64,000 nucleotides of DNA from Mimachlamys varia (lineage: Eukaryota > Mollusca > Bivalvia > Pectinida > Pectinidae): assembly GCA_947623455.1 (NCBI GenBank), contig OX392527.1, forward strand, positions 13,140,001-13,204,000, given 5' to 3'. A program made the position numbers and the translations under genes. This document shows positions 1 to 10,632 of the stretch, piece by piece. Below the pieces are notes generated by a model. The model saw nothing but the letters and a program-made list of their open reading frames with translations, made no database searches and was not told where the DNA came from. Each line of letters opens with the position of its first letter. Position 1 is the stretch's first letter.

Positions 1-96
1 TACTCTGGGAAATGCTTATATGATATAAAGCAAAACAGCTGCGACATCACATTTGAAAGTTTTTGAACTTGTTGTGCGCTCTATCTTCTTTACTTA

Positions 97-106
97 GCTT
101 ACCTGC
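97..106 (-). other. 5' splice donor ending the transporter exon (phase 1)
   Basis: The reverse strand reads GCAG/GTAAGC, matching the metazoan donor consensus. The exon ends at 103 and splits a glycine codon after its first base. Reading through gives residues unlike any MCT C-terminus, which supports splicing here. Confidence 0.85.
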
Positions 107-1948
107 AACTGGTGGACCAACCATATTAGCTATCCCTTGTAGCAGCATGGTCAATCCGTAGGCATTCGTCAGCTTATCCATTCCTAAGTATTGCACTAAC
201 ATTACTGAGCTCAGCACGTAATTAGCACTAACGAAAATTCCATACCATGCAGCCAATATGCACAGAACGATTTGGTCTACGAAGAGCGGCACCAAGGCAA
301 CACTTGTTCCAGCAACAGCGATGGAGATTCCATACAGAAGCTCTAAATTTATGTCCCGATCTCCTACTATTCCATAAAGAATTTGTCCGAGTGTGCTAGC
401 GATTCCCAGAGATGATATTATCAACGAACTTTTATCCTCCGATATACCGAATTCCTTGGCTCTATCAACAATGAAAACATATGGTACGTCATACCAAAAA
501 TAAAGCATAAAATTAGACAACAAAAACACAAGAAAAAGAGGATTTCTTAAAATGGCAAGGTCAAACATGGCTTTAAAAATTTTGATCATGTGGATTGGGA
601 TCTTTAAAAGGTTGTTAACCCGACAAAAGTCTCCTCCATCTGAGCTTTCCTCGTCCATTGATCCCAGATGGAGCTCTGGACAACTACAAGAACGCATTTC
701 AAAGTGAGGCAGTTTCATCAGATTTCCTCTATAGAACAGATCTTTTCTGTAAAGTGGGTAATATTGAAACGCTTGGCGTTTTCTCCTTTGATTATCTCTC
801 TTCCATACGCTTCCATTATCCATCAATGATATCTTGGGTTCTCCGATGAAGCCGTTATCATTGTTCAATAAATGACCGTTCTCTGTGCAATTATTATTAA
901 CCACAGCTTTGTTCAAACAGGAGCTGGTCATATTGTTCATTGAAGAACTGCAAGCAACAGCATTTTGATGACTTGTTCGAAGAACATGCTGCCAATTTTT
1001 ACCAGTTTTCGTAACTTCAACAACCAAATTGTCTGGTGCATTCTTAAGTTCATTTCGTATGTAAGTTGGAAGTTGTACTTGAGAGTAGCTAATATGTTCC
1101 TGGTCTGGTGTGTCTGAATCAGAATCCAAATCATCCGTGTGACTCGTGTGTCTGCTGCGAATATAGTCGGAAAGACTCGTTTTCGATATGGATCGTGAAA
1201 CGGTCTTTGACAATTTTTCAAAAGCCTCCAGTTTTCTTTTCCATTGTTCTTGTGGTGAAAATTTCAAAGGTCGCAATAGGGCACCGCACATAACCAGATT
1301 CAATGTGACACCACTCAGAATAAGGAACGATCCTCGCCACGTGTAATGTTCAATAAGATATTCAATAAGGGGAGCAAACAAAAATGTTCCTAATCCTGAG
1401 CCACAGACAGCTAATCCGGTCGCCAAAGCTCTCTTCTTCTCGAAATAGAACGCTACCATTACAATAGAAGTAACATATCCAACTGACATTCCAAAGCCGG
1501 CTATAATACCAAGTGTAACACATAACATTGCAACGGAATTGGCAAAAGCACTTGCAAAAACACCAGTAAAAGCAATAAGTCCACCAACAATCTGCACTTT
1601 TCGACAGCCATACTTCGTTGCTAAAGCACTTGATATCGGTCCACAAATCAGAGGTACCCCATAGAATAGAGAGGCAATCCATGACGTGTAACTTTTGCTT
1701 TCCTGAAAAACATCCAGCAATTCTGTATACAGTACTCCAAATGAAAAGGCAAACCCATCACTTATTAGCATTATCATGAAGGAGCTTAACACAACAACCC
1801 AGCCCCAGCCACCATCGGGAGCAGGGGGCATGGAATACCCGGATGACGAAGAGTCCAATGTATAATCACTTGAGGAAGACGAGGACGAAGAGGATATACT
1901 TTGAGATCGTTTTTTCTGTTTTCTTGGGCTGCTCTGGAGTTCTGCCAT
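103..1948 (-). CDS. Monocarboxylate transporter-like protein (SLC16/MCT family), 5' coding exon, partial at 3' end
   Basis: The exon encodes 615 residues of a 12-helix major-facilitator protein expected in the plasma membrane. SLC16 proteins carry monocarboxylates or related small solutes, several with H+ coupling. MCT signature 1 (PDGGWGWVV) lies at residues 44-52 at the start of helix 1, and signature 2 (YFEKKRALATGLAVCGSG) follows helix 4. A hydrophilic loop of about 220 residues (roughly 230-455) separates the two six-helix halves, as is usual for the family, and the N-terminus is a basic/serine-rich tail with a nine-serine run. The frame continues to a stop at 47, but the reverse strand reads GCAG/GTAAGC at 103/102. 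This is a consensus donor just after the conserved GPPVAG motif, so the last 18 residues before that stop are intron and the final helices lie beyond the left edge. The start ATG has A at -3 and G at +4. Which SLC16 member this is, and its substrate, cannot be told. The family assignment is secure. Confidence 0.93.
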
Positions 1949-2840
1949 TTTTGGAAAAGCAAGTTTTTAGTTTTTAAATTATTACTACTAAAGAACTCGG
2001 CCAAACTGATGGAAAATATAGATGAAAAACACAATTTAGTCATTGGTCGGATGAGATATAGTTTACTTTCTACGCACAGTGTGAAGTCCCACGAATGGTT
2101 CGCCATGCAGCTGTTCCACGTTGGGAGAACTCTGAAATGGAGAGAACATTTACCAATATTAAACAGAATATGTAAAGATTAATAATATGTATACACGATC
2201 AATCAATATATTATCAGCATACACACACCTAGTGTATCTCCCACCGTTGGGTATACCTCGATTTCCTGTCAGAATACGACTGCATACATGTAACACGTCT
2301 CTAAATTACAAAGGCCAAACACGCATGCTGCAACTGGCATGTGTATTCGGGAAACTTTGAGGCAAATTATATTGTAGCCTGCATAATTAAGAGAAAGTGT
2401 ACTAAATGCTCAAGCATGTAGTGATTTTATACAGTCAGACTGGCAAAGAACCTAAAAACTGTTCGAAGTATCCATTAACAGTGTTCTAACATCTAGGGCG
2501 GAGCGACATGAATCAATTGTGTGGGAAGGGTGAATTAAATATATATTACTGTTCCAGATACCATTCCCAGACCATCTCGTCGATACTACATGTACATGAA
2601 GCTTGTGAGTATGCCGTAGCATTGACAATTGCACAGAAAATGCTTCCATTGAAAGGTAACAAAACCTACCTTAATATTGACACGAGATAAGAAGAATAAA
2701 TGCAATGCACCGTATAACTAATTGAGACAATTCAAATCAACATAACTTTTTATTACCATTGTTTGTATATCATCCCCATTAATCATTTTCAAGAAATATT
2801 TCCAATCGTTCATTTTATGACTTCATAGGAAGGCAAGATT
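1949..2840. other. Upstream region of the transporter gene, no gene seen
   Basis: This AT-rich sequence should hold the 5' UTR and perhaps the promoter of the minus-strand transporter. I found no convincing acceptor just upstream of the ATG, no TATA box I would trust, and no coding exon. The short open frames have no recognisable motif. Confidence 0.5.
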
Positions 2841-3666
2841 AGCTCAGCTGCGGCAGCTAAGCATTGTCTCAGCTGCGGTAGCTAATCATTAACTCAGCTG
2901 TGGTAGCTAATCCTTAACTCTGTTACGATAGCTAATCATTTACTCAGCTGCGGTAGCTAATCATTTACTCAGCTGCGGTAGCTAATCATTAACTCAGCTA
3001 CGGTAGCTAATCATTTACTCTGTTACCATAGCTAATCATTTACTCAGCTACGGTAGCTAATCATTTACCCAGCTGCGGTAGCTAATCATTTACTCAGCTG
3101 CGGTAGCTAATCATTAACTCAGCTACGGTAGCTAATCATTTACTCTGTTACCATAGCTAATCATTTACTCAGCTACGGTAGCTAATCATTTACTCAGCTG
3201 CGGTAGCTAATCATTTACTCAGCTGCGGTAGCTAATCATTAACTCAGCTGCGGTAGCTGATCTTTAACTCAGCTGCGGTAGCTAATCCTTAACTCAGCTA
3301 CGGTAGCTAATCATTTACTCAGCTGCGGTAGCTAATCATTAACTCAGCTACGGTAGCTAATCATTTACTCAGCTGCGGTAGCTAATCATTTACTCAGCTG
3401 CGGTAGCTAATCATTAACTCAGCTACGGTAGCTAATCATTAACTCAGCTACGGTAGCTAATCATTAACTCAGCTACGGTAGCTAATCATTAACTCAGCTA
3501 CGATACCTAATCATTAACTCAGCTACGATAGCTAATCTTTAACTCAGCTGCGGTAGCTAATCATTAACTCAGCTACGGTAGCTAATCATTAACTCAGCTG
3601 CGGTAGCTCATCATTAACTCAGCTACGGTAGCTCATCATTAACTCAGCTACGGTAGCTAATCATTA
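2841..3666. repeat. 25-bp minisatellite, about 33 copies, palindromic core
   Basis: A 25-bp unit with core AGCTRCGGTAGCTAATCATT repeats in exact register. When R is A, the core AGCTAC-G-GTAGCT is a perfect inverted repeat with 6-bp arms around one base; when R is G the palindrome is broken. Both forms alternate along the array, with rarer TTACCATAGCT and TTACGATAGCT variants. Confidence 0.95.
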
Positions 3667-4080
3667 TCAGTTCATATAAAACACATTCCAGTTCCGAGTT
3701 ACAGAAATAAGTAAACATTCATTTTAAGTCTTTCTACTTCTGTAATTTGACATTGGTCTTTTTTATAGTATAAAATATACATGAAATCATTGCAACACAT
3801 CTTATAAAAATCAAGTGTTATAAACTTTAAGAAAATATTCTCAATGCAAAGACTTAGATATACAACTGATAAGTGAGAAGTAATGGTATTATTCATACGC
3901 TTTACATGGCAAGAAACAAATATACAGGGTGCTATATCAATGTTGTATATTATTATGTAACTTTATCATGTGTAAACTCATAAACACTTAATTTATGGCA
4001 GTGTATATCCATACTCAAATGTCAAGCAAGGCCTGAAGTCACAAATGCTAGCAGTGCATGAATAGATATAATGTCTGTCT
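3667..4080. other. AT-rich spacer, nothing recognised
   Basis: This is unique-looking AT-rich sequence between two tandem arrays. No open frame shows family motifs, and no RNA gene was seen. Confidence 0.5.
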
Positions 4081-5906
4081 CGGTCTAACAGTTTGTAGTG
4101 ATAAACCCATGTAGCGTAAGTACAGGTTTGCCTCAGTCTAATAGTCTGTGGTAATAAACCTATATAGCGTAAGTACAGGTTTGCCTCAGTCTAATAGTCT
4201 GAGGTAATAAACCCGTGTAGCGTCAGTATAGGTTTGCCTCAGTCAAACAGTCAGTGGTAATAAACCCGTGTAGCGTAAGTACAGGTTTGCCTCAGTCTAA
4301 CAGTCTGTGGTGAGTAACCCGTGTAACGTAAGTACAGGTTTGCCTCAGTCTTACAGTCTGTGGTAATAAACCCGTGTAGCGTCAGTAAAGGTTTGCCACA
4401 GTCTAATAGTCTGTAGTAATAAACCCATGTAGCGTAAGTACAGGTTTGCCTCAGTCTTACAGTCTGTGGTAATAAACCCGTGTAGCGTAAGTACAGGTTT
4501 GCCTCAGTCTAACAGTCTGTGGTAATAAACCCGTGTAGCGTAAGTACAGGTTTGCCTCAGTCTAACAGTCTGTAGTAATAAACCCGTGTAGCGTAAGTAC
4601 AGGTTTGCCTCAGTCTAACAGTCTGTGGTAATAAACCCGTGTAGCGTAAGTACAGGTTTGCCTCAGTCTAACAGTCTGTGGTAATAAACTTGTGTAGCGT
4701 AAGTACAGGTTTGCCTCAGTCTTACAGTCTGTGGTAATAAACCCGTGTAGCGTAAGTACAGGTTTGCCTCAGTCTAACAGTCTGTGGTAATAAACCCATG
4801 TAGCGTCAGTATAGGTTTGCCTCAGTCTAACAGTCTGTGGTATTAAACCTGTGTACATTATAGCATAATAAGTTTACCTCAGTCTAACAGTCTGTGGTAA
4901 TAAGCCCATGTAGCGTAAGTACAGGTTTGCCTCAGTCTAACAATCTGTGGTAATAAACCCATATAGCGTCAGTATAGGTTTGCCTCAGTCTAACAGTCTA
5001 TGGTATTAAACCTGTGTACATTATAGCATAATAAGTTTACCTCAGTCTAACAGTCTGTGGTAATAAGCCCATGTAGCGTAAGTACAGGTTTGCCTCAGTC
5101 TAACAATCTGTGGTAATAAACCCGTGTAGCGTAAGTACAGGTTTGCCTCAGTCTAACAGTCTGTGGTAATAAACCCATGTAGCGTAAGTACATGTTTGCC
5201 TCAGTCTAACAGTCTGTAGTAATAAACCCGTGTAGCGTAAGTACAGGTTTGCCTCAGTCTAACAGTCTGTGGTAATAAACCTATATAGCGTCAGTATAGG
5301 TTTTCCTCAGTCTAACAGTCTGTGGTAATAAGCCCATGTAGCGTAAGTATAAGTTTGCCTCAGTCTAATAGTCTGTGGTAATAAACCCATATAGCGTCAG
5401 TATAGGTTTGCCTCAGTCTAATAGTCTGTGGTATTTAACCTGTGTACATTATAGCATAATAAGTTTACCTCAGTCTAACAGTCTGTGGTAATAAACCCGT
5501 GTAGAGTAAGTACAGGTTTGCCTCAGTCTAACAGTCTGTGGTAATAAACCTATATAGCGTCAGTATAAGTTTACCTCAGTCTAATAGTCTGTGGTAATAA
5601 ACCCATATAGCGTCAGTATAGGTTTGCCTCAGTCTAATAGTCTGTGGTATTTAACCTGTGTACATTATAGCATAATAAGTTTACCTCAGTCTAACAGTCT
5701 GTGGTAATAAACCCGTGTAGCGTAAGTACAGGTTTGCCTCAGTCTAACAGTCTGTGGTAATAAACCTATATAGCGTCAGTATAAGTTTACCTCAGTCTAA
5801 CAGTCTGTGGTAATAAACCCGTGTAGCGTCAGTATAGGTTTGCCTTAGTCTAACAGTCTGTGGTAATAAACCCATGTAGCGTCAGTATAGGTTTGCCTCA
5901 GTCTAT
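4081..5906. repeat. 53-bp minisatellite, about 34 copies
   Basis: The unit contains CAGTCTAACAGTCTGTGGTA and TGTAGCGTAAGTACAGGTTT with an exact 53-bp period. A distinctive variant containing GTGTACATTATAGCATAATA recurs near 4.85, 5.01, 5.44 and 5.66 kb, which shows that blocks of several units have been copied together. Confidence 0.95.
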
Positions 5907-5979
5907 CAAAGCTTGTATACATAGTAACAAGAGGCTGGTCATAATGGTCATCTGACTATAACATAGATAATTTAAGGTA

Positions 5980-6530
5980 TGGACCGATGGAACTTGATAA
6001 TGCCATGTTAGATTTAGAACCGACCCGAAAAATAACAACACTTTGTCAGAACCATCTTGGGATTATTTCAGGTAAGTTTCAGCTTAATCCCACCCATGGG
6101 ACTTGATCATGAGAAGAAATTTGAAATATGTGTCCAAAATGGCGGTCATAGTGGCCATAATCGATTTCGGATCTGCCTGAAAAATATCAACACTTTATCA
6201 GAACCATCTCTGGATAATTTCAGGCAAGTTTTAGCTTGCAAGTTAAAAATGTGTTTTCAAAATGGTGGCCATATTGGATTTCGGATCAGGGCAAAACAAA
6301 TAATAACAAATGATATAGCACCACCTCAAGATCATTTCAGGTAAGTTTCAGCTCAATCTCACTGGTGGAATTTGAGGAGAAGATTGAAATATGTTTTTCA
6401 AGATGGCAGATATACTGGATTTCGGCCGGCCTTAAAAATATTAACACTTGATCAGGACCATCTCTGGATCATTTTACACAAGTTTCAGCTCAATTCCAAT
6501 GGTGAAAATTCAGCAGTTTGAAATTTGAAA
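5980..6530. repeat. Four diverged tandem copies of a ~115-150-bp dispersed repeat
   Basis: Each copy has the order: GATTTCGGAYC-like start, an AAAAATA.CAACACTT block, a CAGGACCATCTC-like block, ATCATTTCAGGTAAGTTTCA, then a run ending near AAATGGCGG..CAT. Copies start near 6011, 6163, 6278 and 6418. They are strongly diverged, so this is old. I recall similar sequence in bivalve genomes, but that is memory and not a search. The 95-residue open frame at 6057 is a by-product. Confidence 0.75.
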
Positions 6531-6632
6531 ATATTTACTCATGGTGCAAGAAACAGGATGGCTCTATAATGGCTATCATTCAGAATATATGGGTCAGATG
6601 ACCTAATAAACTTATGTATCATTATTGCAGAA

Positions 6633-6705
6633 TGCCTCAGTCTAACAGAGCATGTATTTGATGATAAACTCATGTAGCACAAGTATAGGTTTGCCTGAGT
6701 CTAAC
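6633..6705. repeat. Isolated diverged copy of the 53-bp repeat
   Basis: It contains GCCTCAGTCTAACAG, then TAAACTCATGTAGC and AAGTATAGGTTTGCC in the same order as the main array, from which it is separated by about 0.7 kb. Confidence 0.75.
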
Positions 6706-7449
6706 ATATAGCCTATATAACATTATTTAATCACACATTTGACTAGAATGTCCTGAAATCATTGGTCAACAGACGTCATGTGGTGACCCTCTTTTTTTCT
6801 ATATAAAGGGTCACTTTGTTATGTTAGAGGGCGTTACAGGTTTCATAAAGGGTCAGTTTGATTTAATGGCAGTGACAATTTCCACCACTTCAGAAATCAA
6901 ATAGCTTGTGTTTTTGAAAAACGGCTTCAAGAATTGTGAAGTTAATTTTAGTTCACATGTACTGCCTTTATTGTAACCATTACAATTAACTGAAAAAAAA
7001 AGAAAAAAAGAAAAACAAAAAAGCAAGTCTAGAGTCTATGTTTATTATCTGAATTGTTTTGTTAAGTTCCAGTTGTTTTGTTATATACATTGTACAATAA
7101 ATGAAATTACTGATGATTCAAGTGTTGTTTCTATTAAGTGCATGTGTGTAGAAATGGTGGTGGCAGTGGCAATTTATATATAGTGAAATTGCCAGTTTTG
7201 GAGGTAAAAAGGTAAGTTTTTGAATGGATTCATAAGGTTTTAAAACATTTGATATGTGCACGGACCACAGCAAGACACACACTTTTAAAGGAACTATACT
7301 TATCGTATATTTCATACCCAGCAAATTGAAAATCTTTGTTATAAGAGATGAAAAAGACTGATAACTAAGTGATTCGGATTGTGCGCTTGTGCCCCCCCTC
7401 TGTGTCAACAATATTTACCCCCCCCCACTAATGTTGGCTTGGACATGGT
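6706..7449. other. Spacer, no gene recognised
   Basis: The sequence is AT-rich with an A-rich stretch near 6992-7022 and C-runs near 7393 and 7421. A small inverted repeat (GTGACCCT/AGGGTCAC) flanks a T-rich loop near 6784-6815. Open frames of up to 97 codons have no family motif. Confidence 0.5.
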
Positions 7450-7512
7450 GGGTTTGCTTCAGTCTAACACAGCCTGTAGTAAGAAACTCTGGCAGTGAAA
7501 GTACAGGTTTAA
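7450..7512. repeat. Second isolated diverged copy of the 53-bp repeat
   Basis: It contains GGTTTGCTTCAGTCTAACA, GCCTGTAGTAAGAAAC and AAAGTACAGGTTT in array order, about 1.5 kb from the main array. Confidence 0.65.
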
Positions 7513-7586
7513 GTTACAGCAGTGATCTACAGCAATCTTATATATCATTGACATATATGTAGCAAATCTAGATCAGGTCGATCTTC

Positions 7587-7684
7587 GGTGACCTGATGGC
7601 TCAATTGGTTGAGCGTTCGTCCAGAGTTTGAAAGGTCCTGGGTTCGAACCTCGAGCTGGCTGTGCAATTTTCTTTTCCTGTTAC
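7587..7684 (+). mobile_element. tRNA-derived SINE (head region)
   Basis: An A-box-like TGGCTCAATTGGTTGAGC and a perfect-consensus B box, GGTTCGAACC, are spaced as in a tRNA gene, followed by a T-rich tail ending CTGTTAC. The would-be acceptor stem does not pair well and there is no CCA-ready 3' end, so a SINE or tRNA pseudogene fits better than a functional tRNA. No clear target-site duplication was found. Confidence 0.65.
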
Positions 7685-7914
7685 ATAATTATATATATAT
7701 ATATAATTGACGGCAATATTTTGTACTGCATATGATATAGTTTGCATGATAAAAACAGATGTTGGCTCAGTTTCCATTACACCTATTGACAAATATGCTT
7801 TAATTTTAAAATGTCATTATATCATCTTATACAGAAACTAGAACTGCTGTCTGGGGCCATTTCATACCCCCCTCCCCCTTAAAGTTATTTGTACAACAAA
7901 TGAGGGACACATCT

Positions 7915-8405
7915 TCACACTGTACTGTCTATTCCCACAAAATTTTAAAAAGATCCGTTGAAAACTGAGGGAATGCATAGCAGAACAAAATTGTGCTCAT
8001 TTACAAAAAAGGGGAATAACTCTCTTAAAAGAGTAAAAAATACAAAGGGTCGAAAAATCAAATTTACTTCAGAGGGCACATTTACATATTGTACTGTCTA
8101 TTCCCACAAAATTTTAAAAGATCTGTTAAAAACTGAGCGAATGCATAGCCGGAAAAATTGTGGTCATTTTTTACATAAAAAGGGGAATAACTTTCTGAAA
8201 AAGGGTCGAAATCAAATTTACTTCAGGGGTCACATCTTCATATATACACCATGTATACTGAACTGTCTATTCCCACAAAATTTTAAAAAGATCCGTTGAA
8301 AACTGAGTGAATGCAAAGCCGGACAAAATTGTGCCTACAGGCGGACCGACAACCTGATTCCAGTATACCCCCCCCCCCCCCCCAACTTCGTTGCGGGGGG
8401 TATAA
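7915..8405. repeat. Three ~169-bp repeats followed by a GC-rich hairpin terminus
   Basis: ACTGTCTATTCCCACAAAAT recurs at 7924, 8093 and 8262, an exact 169-bp period, each time followed by GATCYGTTRAAAACTGAG. After the third copy come GCGGACCGACAACCTGATTC and a C-run inside a hairpin: TATACCCCCC pairs with GGGGGGTATA around a CTTCG loop. This looks like the end of a dispersed element and not a simple array. Confidence 0.75.
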
Positions 8406-9574
8406 CAAATCTGCTACAATTCATAGCGTTAATTCACCGAGATATTTTGATAAAAGTCAACTTGGTACGACATTTGATAAATCAGAGGTTGACGGACTGA
8501 ACTGTACATATACTGTATGTATATATACCATTATCTAGACTTCAATCACGTATAAATCAAAACATGCACAATGAGTAATGTTATCTTGTCAAAAGTCTAT
8601 CAACCTTTGAAATCAGCTTAAGTAATTGATTTTATTATTGATTTTGACATGTTTGGCTGTGTTAGACATTGACGATATGATCCAAGGCTAGTGCATGGCG
8701 TCCAGGCAGAGAAACCAGACAGAGAAGCATGTGTAGTCGCTATCACACCGACTCAAATAGCAGGCTTTCGTGACACCTCACTGCACCAGCCCAAGACAAT
8801 CAAACAGGCAACAGGTTACACCTATGGTTAACCAACTATTTCACAGGAACAATATTACCCACTTTTACATGTAGTACTTGGATGACATCTTTCCCTAGTT
8901 AACATGTCATTTTTATAAAATTGTCTTCATAATGTATCATAATCCATACAGATAGACGCCTTGTGTTTAAATATTACCGCAGTCCCTTCAAACAGCAAAT
9001 CTCCTTCAATACCATATACATTGTAGCTATCAACAACGACAGACTTGCTTTCAAATTACTATATCCAACCCATATACTTGACTACAATGTTGACACCAAC
9101 AGTTTTGTACAGATCCTCACCTCAGTCTACAGGTTCACCTCTCATAGCTTCCGCTCAACTTTCCTGGTTAAATTGATGTGTTCTGCTATCAGAACCAAAT
9201 CCTCCAGGGCCAAATACTAGTTTGTATAAATGTATATACTTTGAATGCTCACCTTCTCTTGCTGCAGCTCACTAACCTTAAAGTACCTCCAATGCTGTCC
9301 ATTCATTTTCATGTGTATATGAATGTCTGGGTAGATAAAACAATGCACAAATACTAAGACCATGATACCAAGCTCACTGTCTTTATCATTGTCCCCCAAA
9401 ACATTTCCGCAGAGCTCAAAGTTTAATACTTAACTGCAAGCACTAAACAATGCAGTTAATGATTAACCAAAGATGTTGTCTTTATAAAAGAGCTAATTGT
9501 ACTGATAATTAGATATCCTATCTGAGATACACAGGTCAGGATTAAATACACAGGACCAGCCAGATATACAATGT
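8406..9574. other. Spacer, no gene recognised
   Basis: This is AT-rich sequence with no repeat register. Open frames of 60-85 codons on both strands show no domain motif or splice context I would trust. Confidence 0.5.
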
Positions 9575-10216
9575 AATTCTTAATCAGTGAACCATACCCC
9601 ACCCCCCTGTAACCATTACTGTAGCTATGTGGCCATGGCAGTATTTAGACTTTGTAATCAGTGAACCATAAACCTAGTACTGTAGCTATGTGGCCAAAAC
9701 AGTATTTAGGCTCTAGATCTGTAATCAGTGTACCATAAACCTCCCTGTAACCAGTACTGTAACTATGTGGCCACTGTAGTATTTAGGCTCTGTAATCAGT
9801 GGACCATAAACCTAGTACTGTAACTATGTATCCATTGCAGTATTTATAGGCTCTGTAATCAGTGGACCATAAACCTCCCTGTAACCTAGTACTGTAACTA
9901 TATATGTATCCAATGCAGTATTTAGGTTCTGTAATCAGTGGACCATAAACCTAGTACTGTAACTATGTGGCTATGGAAGTATTTATAGGTTCTGTAATCA
10001 GTGGACCATAAACCTAGTACATACTTTAACTATGTATCCATTGCAGTATTTATAGGCTCTGTAATCAGTGGACCATAAACCTCCCTGTAACCTAGTACTG
10101 TAACTATATATGTATCCAATGCAGTATTTAGGTTCTGTAATCAGTGGACCATAAAACTAGTACTGTAACTATGTATCCATTGCAGTATGTATAGGCTCTG
10201 TAATCAGTGGACCATA
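9575..10216. repeat. ~65-95-bp tandem repeat, about 9 copies
   Basis: GTAATCAGTGGACCATAAAC begins most copies, followed by CCTAGTACTGTAACTATGT and GCAGTATTTATAGGCTCT. Length differences come from presence or absence of a CTCCCTGTAAC insert. A two-unit block with TATATATGTATCCAATGCAG occurs twice, showing block duplication. Confidence 0.9.
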
Positions 10217-10390
10217 TTGAAATGTTGATGCACAATAAAAGATAAGCAAAAGGTACATGGTTAATTCAGCCAGTACAGTTGTATCATCAAGAGCTAAAGT
10301 GTACCCGATGGTTGTGTCATACATTAGTCCTGACTCAGCAATTTCAGCAAATTTCTTCTTAAAGATTCTGTAGTAACCATGACTCGCCAT
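10217..10390 (-). CDS. Possible first coding exon of an unrecognised protein
   Basis: From the ATG at 10390, which has a favourable context (AAAATGGCG), the minus strand reads about 58 residues of balanced composition beginning MASHGYYRIFKKKFAEIAES. The frame stays open until it enters the neighbouring tandem repeat at 10216. Composition and start context look more gene-like than the surrounding frames. No clear GTRAGT donor follows and no family is recognised, so it could equally be a chance frame. Confidence 0.22.
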
Positions 10391-10632
10391 TTTCAAAGGT
10401 TAGCAGAAAATATAGCCCTCCAGGTTATCGCTGTAGGCTAAGACCTAGTAAGCTTTCACAGACACAGCTCAGGTAAACTAGTACATACTCCATCACGAAC
10501 AACACAGAAATGTGCTTCTAGCGCAGATCTGTGGGGCCATCACTGAGCTAACTGGAAATCAAAGGATTACAGTCATTTCTAGATTACAATTAAAATCTGC
10601 TAAACTATAACCCTTACGACAAACACCACATT

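Noticed and set aside
47..102. Natural C-terminus of the transporter at 47
   Set aside because: The frame crosses a consensus GTAAGC donor right after GPPVAG, and the remaining residues are unlike any MCT helix, so this is intron read-through.
937..2182. Several 60-106-codon frames overlapping the transporter exon
   Set aside because: They are shadows of the transporter in other frames, with no independent motifs.
7587..7684. Functional tRNA gene
   Set aside because: A and B boxes are present, but acceptor-stem pairing is poor and the 3' part runs into a SINE-like T-rich tail.
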